Assembly (NCBI GenBank): GCA_018340375.1
Contig: JAFFJZ010000006.1
Span: 18,423,501-18,487,500 of the forward strand
Direction of reading: 5' to 3'
DNA length: 64,000 nucleotides
DNA from: Gonatopus flavifemur
Lineage: Eukaryota; Arthropoda; Insecta; Hymenoptera; Dryinidae
Shown here: piece after piece, positions 24,099 to 34,800 of the stretch
Layout of the letters: every line of letters starts with the position of its first letter
How positions within the stretch are numbered: the stretch's first letter is position 1
Position numbers and translations under genes: made by a program
The notes under the pieces: generated by a model
What the model was told of the DNA's origin: nothing
The model's database searches: none
Seen by the model: only the letters and a program-made list of their open reading frames with translations

Positions 24099-24431
24099 CC
24101 CTTGTTCACCCCACTTCACAGAAATTACATACTTGCCACACTAGGGTGATATCCACCCCAGCGATAAAAATTGTTTATAATCAATGAACTATTAATTATT
24201 TCCACTTGTCAATTTTTTCAGAACTTATTTAAAGTTCACTTCGAAAGATCCTCTAGAATATACAGCCGAAAATCAAATTTAAGTGTACTAAAAAAATAAA
24301 ATATGAGAAGAAAAATGGAAAAGCGACTGTTTTCACAATAAAATTCATTTCATTATTTTTCAATATTTCGAACTGAAAATTGGACATCATACTTCTGGAA
24401 TGTTACTCTTTGAGGAAGAAGCTAGTCATCC

Positions 24432-24445
24432 AATGGCTGCTGATG
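24432..24445 (+). repeat. Target-site duplication, left copy
   Basis: AATGGCTGCTGATG, exactly repeated at 26125-26138 just after a poly-A-like tail. This pair delimits the non-LTR retrotransposon. Confidence 0.8.
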
Positions 24446-24489
24446 ATGGTGTGAATACAAGACTCATACAATGAGCATACAAATAGCAG

Positions 24490-24788
24490 CCCGAGCAGAA
24501 GAATTGTATGGCCAGCCTCATGTTCATTATGGGCCCGATCGGTCAGTGATAGGGCTCATCTCATTTTGGCACACCCGATCTGGTCCTGGTGAGGCCACGA
24601 TTTGGCACGCCTGATTAAGGTCAACCAGATCTGGCCCTGCTAGGTTTGTAATTTGGTATGCCCTATCATAGTTCATTACATCGGGCTCTGATACAACGGT
24701 GCGTTACATTTCATATCAGGGCCTGATTTGAGATAAGGCTTTCCAGATCTGGTCCTGATCGAACACCCAATATGAATTTCTACTCGGG
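24490..24788. mobile_element. CCCGAG-ended repeat, copy 1
   Basis: Ends CCCGAGCAGAAGAATTGTAT and, inverted, CCCGAGTAGAAATTCATATT. The interior carries GATCTGGTCCTG and TTTGGCAC-GCC words. A second copy is at 60957-61346 with shared blocks GTATGGCCAGCCTCATG, GGGCCCGATCGGTCAGTGAT, CATCGGGCTCTGATACAACG and GATCGAACACCCAATATGAA. It interrupts the retrotransposon, so it is younger than that insertion. There is no coding capacity. Confidence 0.75.
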
Positions 24789-24793
24789 AGGTA

Positions 24794-25930
24794 ATGAAAA
24801 TATTGGCTCACTTGAGCAAGAGTTTATGTCCATTCAAGACGGGGAGATAACAGGGATGCTGAATTACGAGTTCAGGTTGGGAAGAAAGAACAAAATAATT
24901 TATACGGGTGGGTCAAAATCGAAAAAGCGAAAATCTGTTGGTTTAGCAGTTGTTTCAGAAAATCTGGAGATTAACAAAAGAGAAAGTATTGATAAAAAGG
25001 CATCAATTTTTACGGCAGAAGCTTCGGCCATATTTCTGGCTATCCAAAGTATTGATAATGATATGTACAATCATATTATAACAGATAGTTTGAGCTGTGT
25101 CCAAGCTCTTGGAAACAAGAATTCGAAGGGTCTTTCTAATGAGTATATTTTGAAAAGCAAGAAGCTGTATCGGGAAAAAATGAAGGCTCTGGGAAAAAAG
25201 GAGAAGAAAATAGTAATTGGTTGGATCCCTCCTCATATGGGGATTGTGGGGAACGAGCTCGCAGATAAATATGCAAAAACAAGAACTAGACAGGCTTTTA
25301 ACAGAAATGTAAAAATTCTTTTTTTAGATTTGATGAATAGAGAATGTAAGATTTTTATGGCTCAAACGGTGAGAAAGATAGTCCGTGAGAGTGAAATAGA
25401 AAGAAAGTTTTATTTTGAAAATTTTTTTAATAAAGATATGGGAAAGAATGAGAACGGATAGTATATGTCTCCCGATGTGGAGAGAGGAGTAAAAGTATTT
25501 ATTAATCAGCTTAGAGCTGATCATTTCAATGTACGCGAGTCCTTGTTTAGGAAAAATATGGTGGAAAACCCTAAATGTGAATGCAATGAAGAAAATGAAG
25601 CTGTTGAACATTTTTTGTTGTTGTGATTTATATAAAGAAAATAGGATTAAGTTATTTGAAGAATTCGATGTATTGAAGGTTTTAAGGGGATACGAGCGGC
25701 GTGGCAGCAGCCAAATCGTTTGTAACAAACTATGGACAAACACTTCATATTAATTAAAATATCGCTCTGTACAGCACTTCTACTTGAATCAGAGAAAAGC
25801 TGTACAGAGCGATATTTTGATCCAAATGAAGCGCCTCCCTATAGTTTGTCATAAACGATTTGGCTGCTGCCACGCCGCTCGTATCCCCTTAAGACCAACA
25901 AGCGTGTTCTCAGTTATTGAAACTCAAAAT
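24794..25930 (+). pseudogene. Non-LTR retrotransposon RNase H / C-terminal fragment
   Basis: The longest frame (24772-25461) begins with about seven codons contributed by the adjacent repeat, then reads an RNase H domain of the type found in Jockey/R1/I-like ORF2 proteins. Recognisable blocks: YTGGSKS (24901), TAEASAIF (about 25012), ITDSLSCVQAL (about 25078) and WIPPHMGIVGNELADKYAK (about 25222). The first catalytic Asp of the usual YTDGS motif is Gly here (codon 24907-24909). After an in-frame TAG at 25459 the same frame continues with QLRADHFNVRESLFRK and a CxC...HxxxxC cysteine motif; a second stop (25624-25626) and a frame change follow, then the hairpin element at 25686. Beyond it the C-terminus resumes (RPTSVFSVIETQNL) to a stop near 25957. 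At least one lost active-site residue plus stops show the copy is dead. Confidence 0.85.
25686..25888. mobile_element. Palindromic TTAA-flanked element
   Basis: A 203-bp foldback flanked on both sides by TTAA (25682-25685, 25889-25892). The first 36 bp of each arm (GGGGATACGAGCGGCGTGGC and on) are identical and inverted; the arms stay alignable for about 90 bp around a short loop. TTAA duplications are typical of piggyBac and also of Kolobok elements; the GGGG start is unusual for piggyBac, which normally begins CCC. It sits inside the retrotransposon coding region, and removing it with one TTAA restores that frame, which confirms both boundaries. Confidence 0.85.
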
Positions 25931-26404
25931 TTGAAAGCTTTAATAGTCAACCAATAGAATCGTGTAACTGAAATGTAACTAGATACATAGGGAGTTCACT
26001 ATTATAACGTTAAGTGTCTACTTGAGGATTAAGGTTTATTCACATGTGTAATGGGTCACATATGTCGCAAGGAGACCTCTTGTATCAAGTGAGTTATTAC
26101 AATAAATGAAAAAAACAAAAAAATAATGGCTGCTGATGGAAAAATGTTTGTACTGAGGAATGAGGGGAAGAAATTTGTAAAAAAATGAACTATATGTTTT
26201 CATCAAAAATATTCAGTTTACAACTTTCAATAACTGGTGCGGCCAAACTAATGGGTCCACCGAAATGTTACTGCGCCACAAAGTGGTGGCATCCTTTGGC
26301 TATCGAAAGATGTCGCTTTGAACCCTGTGCCTTTGGAAAAAGACACTTGAAATTAAGGTAGAATGGGGCTGGGGTGGATTTGACTCCACTGTGGCGAACA
26401 AGGG
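25893..26404. other. Retrotransposon 3' UTR and right flank of outer element
   Basis: The retrotransposon stop is near 25957, followed by its 3' UTR and A-rich tail to 26124. The remaining 280 bp belong to the outer TTAA-type element. Confidence 0.5.
26125..26138 (+). repeat. Target-site duplication, right copy
   Basis: AATGGCTGCTGATG, identical to 24432-24445, immediately downstream of the A-rich tail. Confidence 0.8.
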
Positions 26405-27379
26405 TTAAAATTGCGTAGTTCGTGTACAACGATTTGTGACTACGAGATTTGAAAGAAGCACAGACATGTATAGAAAATTGAAATTCCTAAGTGGAACTCC
26501 AAGCACATGTGGACAGACTACGAGTATTCGAATATTCTCAGTACAATTTAACTCGTGAAGAGTCCACGCATTGAAGTCATCCGATACATACACATTGCTT
26601 CATATTTCTTATTCTCTGGCGTGAAAATTCTCGTACTCTTTCTCAACTACGCACAACCACGTGTTTCGCGTAATTTTATTCGGCCCTGTTCTCACGTTAC
26701 TGACTGACAACTTGCTGTGATGTAAGAATATATATTATATATTTGTTATATATGAAAAAAGAAGTGGATGTTGAAAGCCCAGAATCCACGAAAAGCCTTC
26801 TTCGTGTATCAGCGACAGTATCGAATAGGGAATCTCTTTCTCTCGCTGGATACACCGTCATCGCCTGATACACACACACACACACATGTACACCTGAGGT
26901 GTAAATAGTGACTGGCAAAAATCAATTCAATCCAACCCGTGTATATCTAATTCAATAATCTCGAAAGTGACGAGTGGGCGAGGATCGGATGATTGTACAA
27001 TGTAAATGCGATAAACGAGTGAAAAGATGTTTCGATTATGTTCTTCTTCGAGCCTACGGATGGTGTGAGATGTATACGTTCGCAGACACGTGAAAGAAAA
27101 TTAAGGAACAAAGGCCACCGCGACTTCCGGTGCGCCGCATGACCGACTTTAAAGTCATCAATCGTTTCGAGGACCAATCAACTTCATCGCGAAGGGTGCG
27201 CAAATTTGACAAATGACCCTCCTTACGGCACCCAATTAACACTTCTTATAACAAAATTTATGTTTTTCAGAGCTCGATTTCTGAAATTCTTCCGAAGAAT
27301 TATCGATTTCTCGAAAGCTGAAAGGTAGTAGATTTCTCAAGGAACTGACTTGAATTGGATGTAAATGATCTTCTGGGTG
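26405..27379. other. Intergenic, no gene recognised
   Basis: No gene seen. A (CA)n microsatellite is at 26869-26887. The sequence around 26900-27240 is less repetitive and holds several CpGs. Confidence 0.5.
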
Positions 27380-27500
27380 CCCAGATAGGAATTAACAAAT
27401 GACCCAAACTTGGTCCGACCTTAGCCTGCATTTGAATTATATTGAACCAGAACCCATGACAAAGAATGGCCCAAGCTTGGTAAAAGCTTGCAAATGTTGG
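27380..27500. repeat. GGCCCAAGCTTGG-type repeat
   Basis: Words such as CCCAGATAGGAATTAACAAA, AATGGCCCAAGCTTGGTAAA and AAGCTTGCAAATGTTGG resemble segments at 16190-16240, 40083-40160 and 43010-43170. Ends are unclear. Confidence 0.45.
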
Positions 27501-27517
27501 TATTATATATAGAATAC

Positions 27518-28623
27518 GCGGAAAAGAAGGAATAGTTGCAGCAACTACTCAAATAGTCGATTTTCGACCATCTACTTAAGTAATTGTTACAGCTACTACG
27601 TAGTCAGGGCAACTAACGCGTTAGCTGTCTCAACTAACTCGAATTCTTCAAGTATTTACGTTAGTGAGTGCAACTATCGAATTACTTATCCTGACTACTA
27701 AGGAGCTGCAGGAACTACTCAAGTAGATGCACTGTTAAAAATGTTTGTGAATTTAATATACGTTCATAGAAAAAAGTACATTAATTTTCAAGGACGCTAT
27801 ATGAATTGTATTCCACATTTGGATGTTGAAAAATCAATCACATATTTCATGAACTTCAAACAAAAGTTTTGAAAATTCATAACTGTAGATATTGAATTTC
27901 TGTATTTATTTGAATATTGGAAAATCAATCACATATTTCTCAAATTTCAAACAAAGTTTCTGATATTCACGACAGTTTATAAAAATTCATATCCCGATAT
28001 ATGCGATTATCCCGAAAGTGTGTGAACCTGACATTCCCCGATCTGTTGAAAACTAGTAGATTTTGAGAAATGACTACAAAGTACTAGTTTTCAATAAATC
28101 AGGAAATTTCGGGACAATCGTGGCCTACCCTTTCGATGTGAATTTTTGTAGGGAAAATTACTTGTTGTAAAATCAACATCACTAATTTTGAAATCAAATC
28201 ACGCAGTTCTAATAATTCGCTCAAATATGTATTTTCATTTTCAGAATTTTTTGTATCAATTTTGTAACAAAACATGATGAAGTATTCAATTTTTAAAATT
28301 AAATAATGTGGTGTTGAAGATTCATCGTAAAATCAAATCACGCGATTATAATAATTCATTCATATATGTATTTTAATTTTCAGAATTTTTTGTATTAATT
28401 TATAATAATTTGTATAATTTTGTATTAATTTGTATAATGTTGTGGCTTGAATTCCAACATTCTGTCTATTATTTTGGGGATACAAAAATGTTTGAAAATT
28501 ATTACACAATTGTGTGTGTTAATTGCTTTCAAACTTTTAACATTAAATTCCAAACAGATTTTTCTAACAGTGTGGTCGAAAATCGACTAATTGAGTAGTT
28601 ACTGCAACTATTTTTTTTTCCAT
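27518..28623. mobile_element. 1.1-kb foldback with GTTGCAGnAACTACT ends
   Basis: The left end (AATAGTTGCAGCAACTACTC at 27531, then AGTCGATTTTCGACCA) recurs inverted at the right end (28577-28611), both bordered by GGAAAAnAAnG-like A-rich sequence. Inside are a nested inverted repeat at about 28012-28125 with GAAAACTAGTA on both arms, and two pairs of direct repeats: ATTGGAAAATCAATCACATA-type at 27825 and 27918, and AAATCAAATCACGC-type at 28190 and 28332. No coding capacity. Confidence 0.65.
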
Positions 28624-28854
28624 GTAGCAAACAAAATTTGCTACTCGAGAAAAAAGTACCCAGCAAAATCAGACTTCGCTGTCACAGAAATTTTTTTTCC
28701 TCCGTGTGGATCTTTGAAGATTCAATTCATGAAATTTGAATCCATCTAAAATCAATCTAAAATTCATCTATTGGACTCGTGTTGTTTTGGGAGAAGCAGT
28801 CGTATTTGGCCATCAATGTACCTTTCACAGTGTTTTTCTATTCAGTTCAATGTG
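28624..28854. repeat. Fragment of AGCTAC-type repeat
   Basis: Contains GCTACTCGAG, TTCGCTGTCACAGAAATTTT and TTTCCTCCGTGTGG, the same words as the AGCTAC family at 39808-40080. Likely a decayed partial copy. Confidence 0.45.
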
Positions 28855-29039
28855 CACGGAGAAGATAATTTAGCTACCGAAGTGAATTCCTGAATTGTAG
28901 CTCTTACAGCGAATAAATAAGCTTCAAAACCAAATTTGTTCGCTGTCATAATGAAAATTTAGCTGCAGGAGCTAAGTCAATGGCTGTCCATGTCCGTGCT
29001 GATCACTCAGCTGCTGAAACAAAATTATTTTTTCCGTTT
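28855..29039. mobile_element. AGCTAC family foldback, copy 1
   Basis: The left end CACGGAGAAGATAATTTAGC pairs inverted with the right end AATTATTTTTTCCGTTTG. The interior iterates AGCTAC, AGCTGC, CAGCTG and TTCGCTGT words in both orientations. Related copies are at 39808, 45237 and 56075. Confidence 0.6.
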
Positions 29040-30121
29040 GGATCCTATTCTGGGTTTTGGGATTGGTATCAGTGGGAGTTCCACATGAAATCCGAATAAG
29101 GAACCAGGATAGACCCGCATGCGAAACCTACTTTCTAAAAAATCATCGGATAGAATCAGTGTTGCCGGATGGTCAGGACTTGCCGAGCTAGGTAGCGTGG
29201 TATTCGGTGCTATTTGGAGCTAGATTTGAATTCACAGTATAGTGCTAGATTGTTGCTAGACTTTTTGAAATACTGCCAAATTCAAGTGCTAAAAAAGAAG
29301 CGAAAAATCAAAAATAATTGCTAATTCATGAATTTGACGCACTTCTATATTTTTATTCGCATTTTCGGAAAACTATCACTACGATGTAGTATGAACACCT
29401 ATTTTCTTATTTTATCATTACATCCATATTACCAAATCCTGATCAATCCAGATAGAATCACATCAACCCTGTTCCAAATATACATATCGAACCACATAAA
29501 CCATTGAGTTTTATCTGTTTTTATGAGATCTGATAAGGAGAGCTGTTGTGCTAGATTCAATCCAATCCCATACCCAGATAACACGAGAATTCTAAAAGAG
29601 TTCTTTATGGATGGATTGGATACGTTATGAGCTCTTTAGGGACTTTTGTGCTATCTGGGTGCTATCTAAAATGTTATGGTCTGTGTACACAGCTGATGCA
29701 AACTCAAGAACGCAATGCGCAGAAACGCGCAGATTTGCGCATTGCGTTCTTGCGGTTGCGTACGCTGCGTAGGCAGACCTTAAGGTTTTATGCATGGAAT
29801 AATGTACGCATGGGGTGAAAACCAGTCAGCCCTGATTTTCCTGATTTGTTGAAAACTAGTACTTTCAAGTAATTTCCCCTCATTATAATTTAAAAACTGT
29901 GAATTTGTTTCCATCACCCAAGTAACACATGAAACATTTCAAACATTCTGCGTTAATTCTGAAATCATGCATAGAATGTGCAGGTGAAACTATTTTAAAC
30001 AAATTCGAGAAACACATTCTAAGAATATGCATAGACCATACTTATCCGGAACAGCCCCATTTGAAGATTCTATGAATGTTCATAAGAGATACTCAGAACT
30101 TCAGAGAACCTTCTTAGCATT
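29040..30121. other. Mixed decayed repeats, no gene
   Basis: Segments resembling 31870-31925 (GTGTTGCCGGA, GGATAGAAT words) and a third partial copy of the TTGAAAACTAGTA motif near 29848. The hairpin at 29705-29752 is listed separately. Nothing coding. Confidence 0.45.
29705..29752. repeat. Perfect 17-bp-arm hairpin
   Basis: CAAGAACGCAATGCGCA followed after a 14-base loop by its exact inverse TGCGCATTGCGTTCTTG. The loop contains another GCGC core (AACGCGCAG). It may be a minimal MITE core or an intrinsic cruciform. Confidence 0.8.
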
Positions 30122-30733
30122 CCCGTATGGAAATATTTCGCTGAAAAATGTCTGTAAAACTATGAAAAATCTCTGAAAAAAAATGAAAAAACTCTGAGAA
30201 ACTCTGACAAACTCTGAGAATCTCTGAAATTTTGATGAGAAATCTAATATTTTTGGGACATTCTTTACAGACTTTTTAGACTTTTTTCAGAGTTTCTCAG
30301 AGTTTTTTCATACTTTTTCAGAGAAATAGTAACGAAATTGCACTCTGAAAAAACTCTGACAAAACTCTGATGGATTGCTAACATTTTTCTGACTTTTAGA
30401 AAAAAATTAAAAAATTTTCAAACACTTTTTCACACATGATATTTGAATACGGCATATGAATGTATTTATTGAATTTCAGGATTTTTCAATAATGAGAAAA
30501 ATGTCAACAATTTATTAGAGTTTTGTCAGAGTTTTTTCAGAGTGCAATTTCGTTACTATTTCTCTGAAAAAGTATGAAAAAACTCTGTAAAGAATGTCCC
30601 AAAAATATTAGATTTCTCATCAAAATTTCAGAGATTCTCAGAGTTTGTCAGAGTTTCTCAGAGTTTTTTCATTTTTTTTCAGAGATTTTTCATAGTTTTG
30701 CAGACATTTTTCAGCGAAATATTTCCACACGGG
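30122..30733. mobile_element. 0.6-kb inverted repeat, CTCTGAAA family
   Basis: Arms at about 30124-30393 and 30494-30731 are nearly identical when one is inverted. The main differences are one extra segment of about 30 bp in the left arm (near 30270-30300) and a handful of substitutions. Ends: CCCGTATGGAAATATTTCGC and, inverted, CCCGTGTGGAAATATTTCGC. The arms are made of CTCTGAAAA, CTCTGAGAAACTCTGACAAA and similar words. The 100-bp AT-rich spacer is unique. The high identity suggests a young duplication or ongoing arm conversion. A transcript across it would form a very long double-stranded stem. Confidence 0.85.
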
Positions 30734-30763
30734 TTTCTAACCTGTTGTGCTACTTGGGCACAG

Positions 30764-30885
30764 TACTTATTAGAAGCCTTTCAAAGTAGCTGATCTGAGT
30801 GATCGAATCAGTTTCTCAACCAATCAAGAGGTTGAGAAGTGATCCCCATCACTTAGATCAGCTACTTCGGAAGGCGCCATAAGTA
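30764..30885. repeat. 122-bp foldback
   Basis: The left arm TACTTATTAGAAGCCTTTCA pairs with the inverted right arm TACTTATGGCGCCTTCCGAA. Both continue AAGTAGCTGATCTnAGTGAT. The loop includes TCTCAACCAATCAAGAGGTTGAGA, itself a small hairpin. Confidence 0.7.
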
Positions 30886-31148
30886 TCACGAAGTAAGATT
30901 AGGGAGGAGAACAATCTTCGTACAACTAACCTGGCACATTGTTTTGGGAAATAATACAAGTCAAATATCGCCACTCATGGCACTGTTGTTTCAGGTAATA
31001 TACATTATATATATTTTCGTCGTATTACTTGAAACAACAGCGCCACGAGTGGCGATATTTGACTTGTATTATTTTTCAAAAAAATGTGCCACTTTTTCGA
31101 TTGAATGCCGTAAGAGATGTGTCTCCTTATATCTTCCTCCGTGATAAG
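30886..31148. mobile_element. Foldback with 68-bp near-identical arms
   Basis: The core arms at 30933-31000 and about 31023-31090 share GGCACAT..., AATAATACAAGTCAAATATC and GCCACTCnTGGCnCTGTTG inverted. Weaker inverted similarity (TATCACG-AAGnAAGAT) reaches out to about 30886 and 31148. It is adjacent to another foldback and to the 0.6-kb inverted repeat, forming a cluster of three. Confidence 0.75.
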
Positions 31149-31369
31149 TATTCTAAATTTTGAATTTCAAGTCAGAATTAATTTTACAATGTTCTATGCA
31201 TTTTCTGCATTTTATATGTATTTTACATATTTTATGCATAATCTGCGCAAAGTTAACATACATTACTTACCGCTCGCGCACAGAATCCAACCCTGGTCCC
31301 AAATAACACACGAAGAATTGTTTCTCAAGAACGTGAATAGGATTCTTGTAAAACTCTGTTGGAACTGAT
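31149..31369. other. No gene recognised
   Basis: AT-rich sequence between repeats; nothing supported. Confidence 0.45.
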
Positions 31370-31880
31370 CAGGGTTGTGTAATTTTCAATTCAAACATTT
31401 TGAATTAACAATTGAATTTTCAATTTTTATTCCAAATGTTGGAATAAAAAATTAAAGAAATTACTTTTCAATCCCAATGTTCGGATTGGAAATGAAAAAA
31501 TCATTTTTCAATCCCAATGTCGGGATTGAAAATTGGAAAATTACTTTTTGATGCAAAGATCTGAATTGAACATTTTTTTCTATTTTTCTCTAGAAAAATA
31601 AGTGATCTCGGAGACAATTTTCTTCGCTATATATAACATATATATATATATTCGTTATTCCGGTTGGTGTGGACGGATTTTTATCAAACATGGGTCATCT
31701 TCCTAATGCAAAGCTCTGGATCAAATTTTTTTTTCCATTCTTCAATCTTCACATCGGAATAAAAATTGAAAAACTACTTTTAAATTCCAATATTGGGATT
31801 GAGAATTGGGAGATGACTTTTCAATCCCGAAATCAAGATAAAAAATTGAGGAATTACTTTCTGTTGCTGTTCCGGCAACA
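31370..31880. repeat. Palindromic array TTTTCAATCCC/GGGATTGAAAA
   Basis: At least six variants of a 30-50 bp unit (TTTTCAATCCCAATGTCGGG then ATTGAAAAT) recur between 31390 and 31560 and again at 31735-31860, each roughly self-complementary. A (TA)n-containing insertion separates the two blocks. There is no coding capacity. Confidence 0.6.
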
Positions 31881-34800
31881 CTGGATAGAATCCCTCTAAA
31901 TCCGGATAGAATACCTACCAGTCATCAATTTTCAGTCATTTTCGTGTACCAATTACCTCATGATTTCTTGATATCAACAAACCAAAAGTTCACTTGGAAC
32001 TAGTTTTGAGTTGAAATTTTACCTCATCATCGTCATTATACACAAATAAGTTGACTAAAGAGTCAGGTAAAAGCATCTCAAGGAAATAATAGCCAGATGA
32101 CATGGCGATTCTGACACACTATATCAGATAAACACAAGCCTTGTCGAGAGGAATGAGAATCGTATCAGTAGGGTGCTAGAACACGAAAATAAGAAACATT
32201 CGATCGCGGTATACATACCCTATCAAAAACATTCCAATTCCAAACCTTGAATTCTCAATCAAAATCCTCGCAGCATTCGTTTTTCAATCGAAGAAAATAA
32301 ATTCAAATTAACAACAACAGACTTATCGAATTCACAGTTCGAAGCTTCATAAAAACAATCCAACTAATCTAGGTACCTTCGTAAATCAAGCTTCTTAATA
32401 TCATTCTAATGAGTTTCAATCACATTCCTCCACCCAGAAAAGATCCACTCGTTCGATCAATAAAGCAAATCAAGTAATGATTACACGGTAGTGGTTGTTC
32501 ATCGAATGATTTGCATGACATAACATAAAATGAAGACTGATTTTTCCTTGACTTTACAATCCGAATAATATCGAAAGAAGGGAGTAATAATTGTACCTTA
32601 TCGGATTATCCCATTACCAAGCGTAATTCGCGTACCCCGAAGCACAATTAGTATTTGATTGATTTTGATTCATCTTTGCCCCAGCATCGTATACTCTCTT
32701 GGTATACTCGAACAACAAAACAAAACCCTCACAGATAAACATGTTCCAACTACGCATCTTTCAAACATATGTCGTATAGACAACTACGCGTTTGTAGAAA
32801 AAAAACTCGATAATTTCATGGCACGTGAAGAGGAGAGGTATTAGAATTCTGTAGTTAATTGATTCGTTTATCATCCCGTTTCCCCAGAACAAAGTTTTTC
32901 ATTTGACTTACGTAGTTGGAATTTCCCCGAGATCTAGTTAGCGCAACGAGAGGAAGAGAGCAACGAGAGAAAAAAATCCCCCCCAAAGGAAACACGAACA
33001 CATTTCATTCCCATAAGAAATTCCATCACGGGCCATCGTAACGTAACAAATCTCTTCTCGACTATATTTTTATCTTCTCACGTTTATACGTTATACGTTA
33101 TGTTACGTGTTGTATACACGATGTTTTACATACTGTAACGTAATGGAGAGAGGAAAAAAGTGGCTTCTTCTTTAAACGGATGTGTAAAATAAATAACGAG
33201 GCTTGCATCGCGATTTCGGCTATTTGCCAGATACTTTTTCTCCTCGCGACTCGTCATTAATCTTTTTTCTTCATCAGAGCTTCGTGCACGACATTGAAAC
33301 AATTTTGAATGAAGTGCTTGCCGATCTCGGGGAAGGTTCGATGGAATAACGAGATTTTCATCGTGGTCGACCTCGTTATTACGAGCCGGAATAGGGACGA
33401 CGCGTCGGTGTCGTGAATCATACTAATTGCGAGTATGATTAAACGTTCCGTTCTTGGAACCTCCACAACCCTTCTTCCTTTCGTCACCTCAGCCAGAGAA
33501 TAAAGAATCGCAATGTATTTGAAAAATTAATGAAACAAATATAAGAAAATTAGAAACTTTATTTTCCGAAGGACAAAGTCGTATTCTTTGAACCTCTTGG
33601 CGAACTCGAACCCATGTCGTACCGAAACAAGCACGTGTCTGGCATCGAATATCATAGGGGCCACGACCCACACCCCCTAGAAAGCCCTTAACGATCGTCA
33701 TCATTGAATAAATCTGCGGCGTGACGATATACGTCGACATCCTCCCAGGTCGACGTCGGGTGTCAATCTCGAGGACCTCCTTCATCGACCGTACGCCCAC
33801 CGGAGAGTGATCGATCATGATAGACGATGTGATGCTTGCTTGCTTCTACGGGACTTGGCATAATGAGACACTTGGTTGTTATACGCGATTGAATTTATAT
33901 TTATACATAATGAGACTTTGCGACGACGAGAGGAAACAACAACCCTCTACGTGATCGTATTTCAAGATACTTGGTGATTCGAAATTCGAATCACACAATT
34001 TTTCAACAACTCCGAAGTAAAAAGGCTAGATATAATTTCAATGACACAATACGGAATGAAATATTTAATATCGCTATCCTTTTGTTCGCATATGGTATTA
34101 TATACCTCGATGTATAGACTCGCATGTCTCTATCGGGGCGAATACCAAAGCCTTTAAGTGACGAGGATGACGATAACGCCAAGCGGCGATCTGAATTCGC
34201 GCAAAAGTATGAATAAGGTATTGCCGTGACAGAGGCGGAACAACGGCATTGCGCTACGACCACGGCCACATGCGAGACATCTGGCATTTTTCACGTGAAA
34301 GAGAACGAGGGAAAGAAGAAGAGAAAAGAAAAGAGAATGAAGGTCTAAAGACGAATTTCCGAAACGGTACGACACGCCCCCTGTCACGCTTCCGAGGGTG
34401 ACCCGCGGAGGACCAAGAACCATAGGGGTATTTATTGTCGCTCACCAAGTTTTATTGTCGGCGTACGAAGCAATTACATCAACGATTGTTCTTCTATTTA
34501 AAACGTTAATTGAGGATCAATGAGATCATTCGTGCGTCACCGCTTTGCACTCCAACTCGAAATCAGATAACGATGATGAAACTGCTGATGATTATAAACA
34601 GCTCCGCACCGGTGACCAAAAAAATGATTTGTATATTTCAACCTAGGAGCTAATCAAATTATTGAAAGCGTGTACGTTTGCGTAGCTGAAACGGCTGCGT
34701 TCAAGCATACCATTGAATATAATCACCGAGCGTGAGTAACTCGCCCAAGACAATTGCGCCAAGGTGTGGCCAAGGGTTACGAACCCATTGTATAGCAATT

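Larger units (their letters stand above)
24446..26124 (+). mobile_element. 5'-truncated non-LTR retrotransposon
   Basis: Bounded by the 14-bp duplication AATGGCTGCTGATG and ending in AATAAATG plus A-rich sequence (26101-26124), as expected for target-primed reverse transcription. Only the 3' end of ORF2 (RNase H and a cysteine-rich tail) is present, so the copy is strongly 5'-truncated. Two later insertions sit inside it: a CCCGAG-ended repeat (24490-24788) and a hairpin element (25686-25888). Taking out the hairpin with one TTAA rejoins the retrotransposon's C-terminal coding sequence in frame. Confidence 0.8.
24099..26404. mobile_element. Outer element of a nested complex (TTAA-type)
   Basis: The left end CCCTTGTTCACCCCAC at 24099 and the right end, inverted, CCCTTGTTCGCCACAG at 26404 share the first nine bases and further matches. 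The right flank is TTAA (26405-26408) and the left flank TCAA (24095-24098), so a TTAA target duplication with one mutation is possible, as in piggyBac. Removing the younger retrotransposon (24446-26124 plus one 14-bp duplication) leaves about 0.6 kb, a normal size for a non-autonomous copy. CCACCCCAG words occur inside both ends. Superfamily and pairing of the ends are inferred. Confidence 0.4.

Noticed and set aside
33489..33818. 109-codon minus-strand frame with varied composition
   Set aside because: No recognisable domain, no splice support and no neighbour exon; kept only as possible regulatory sequence.
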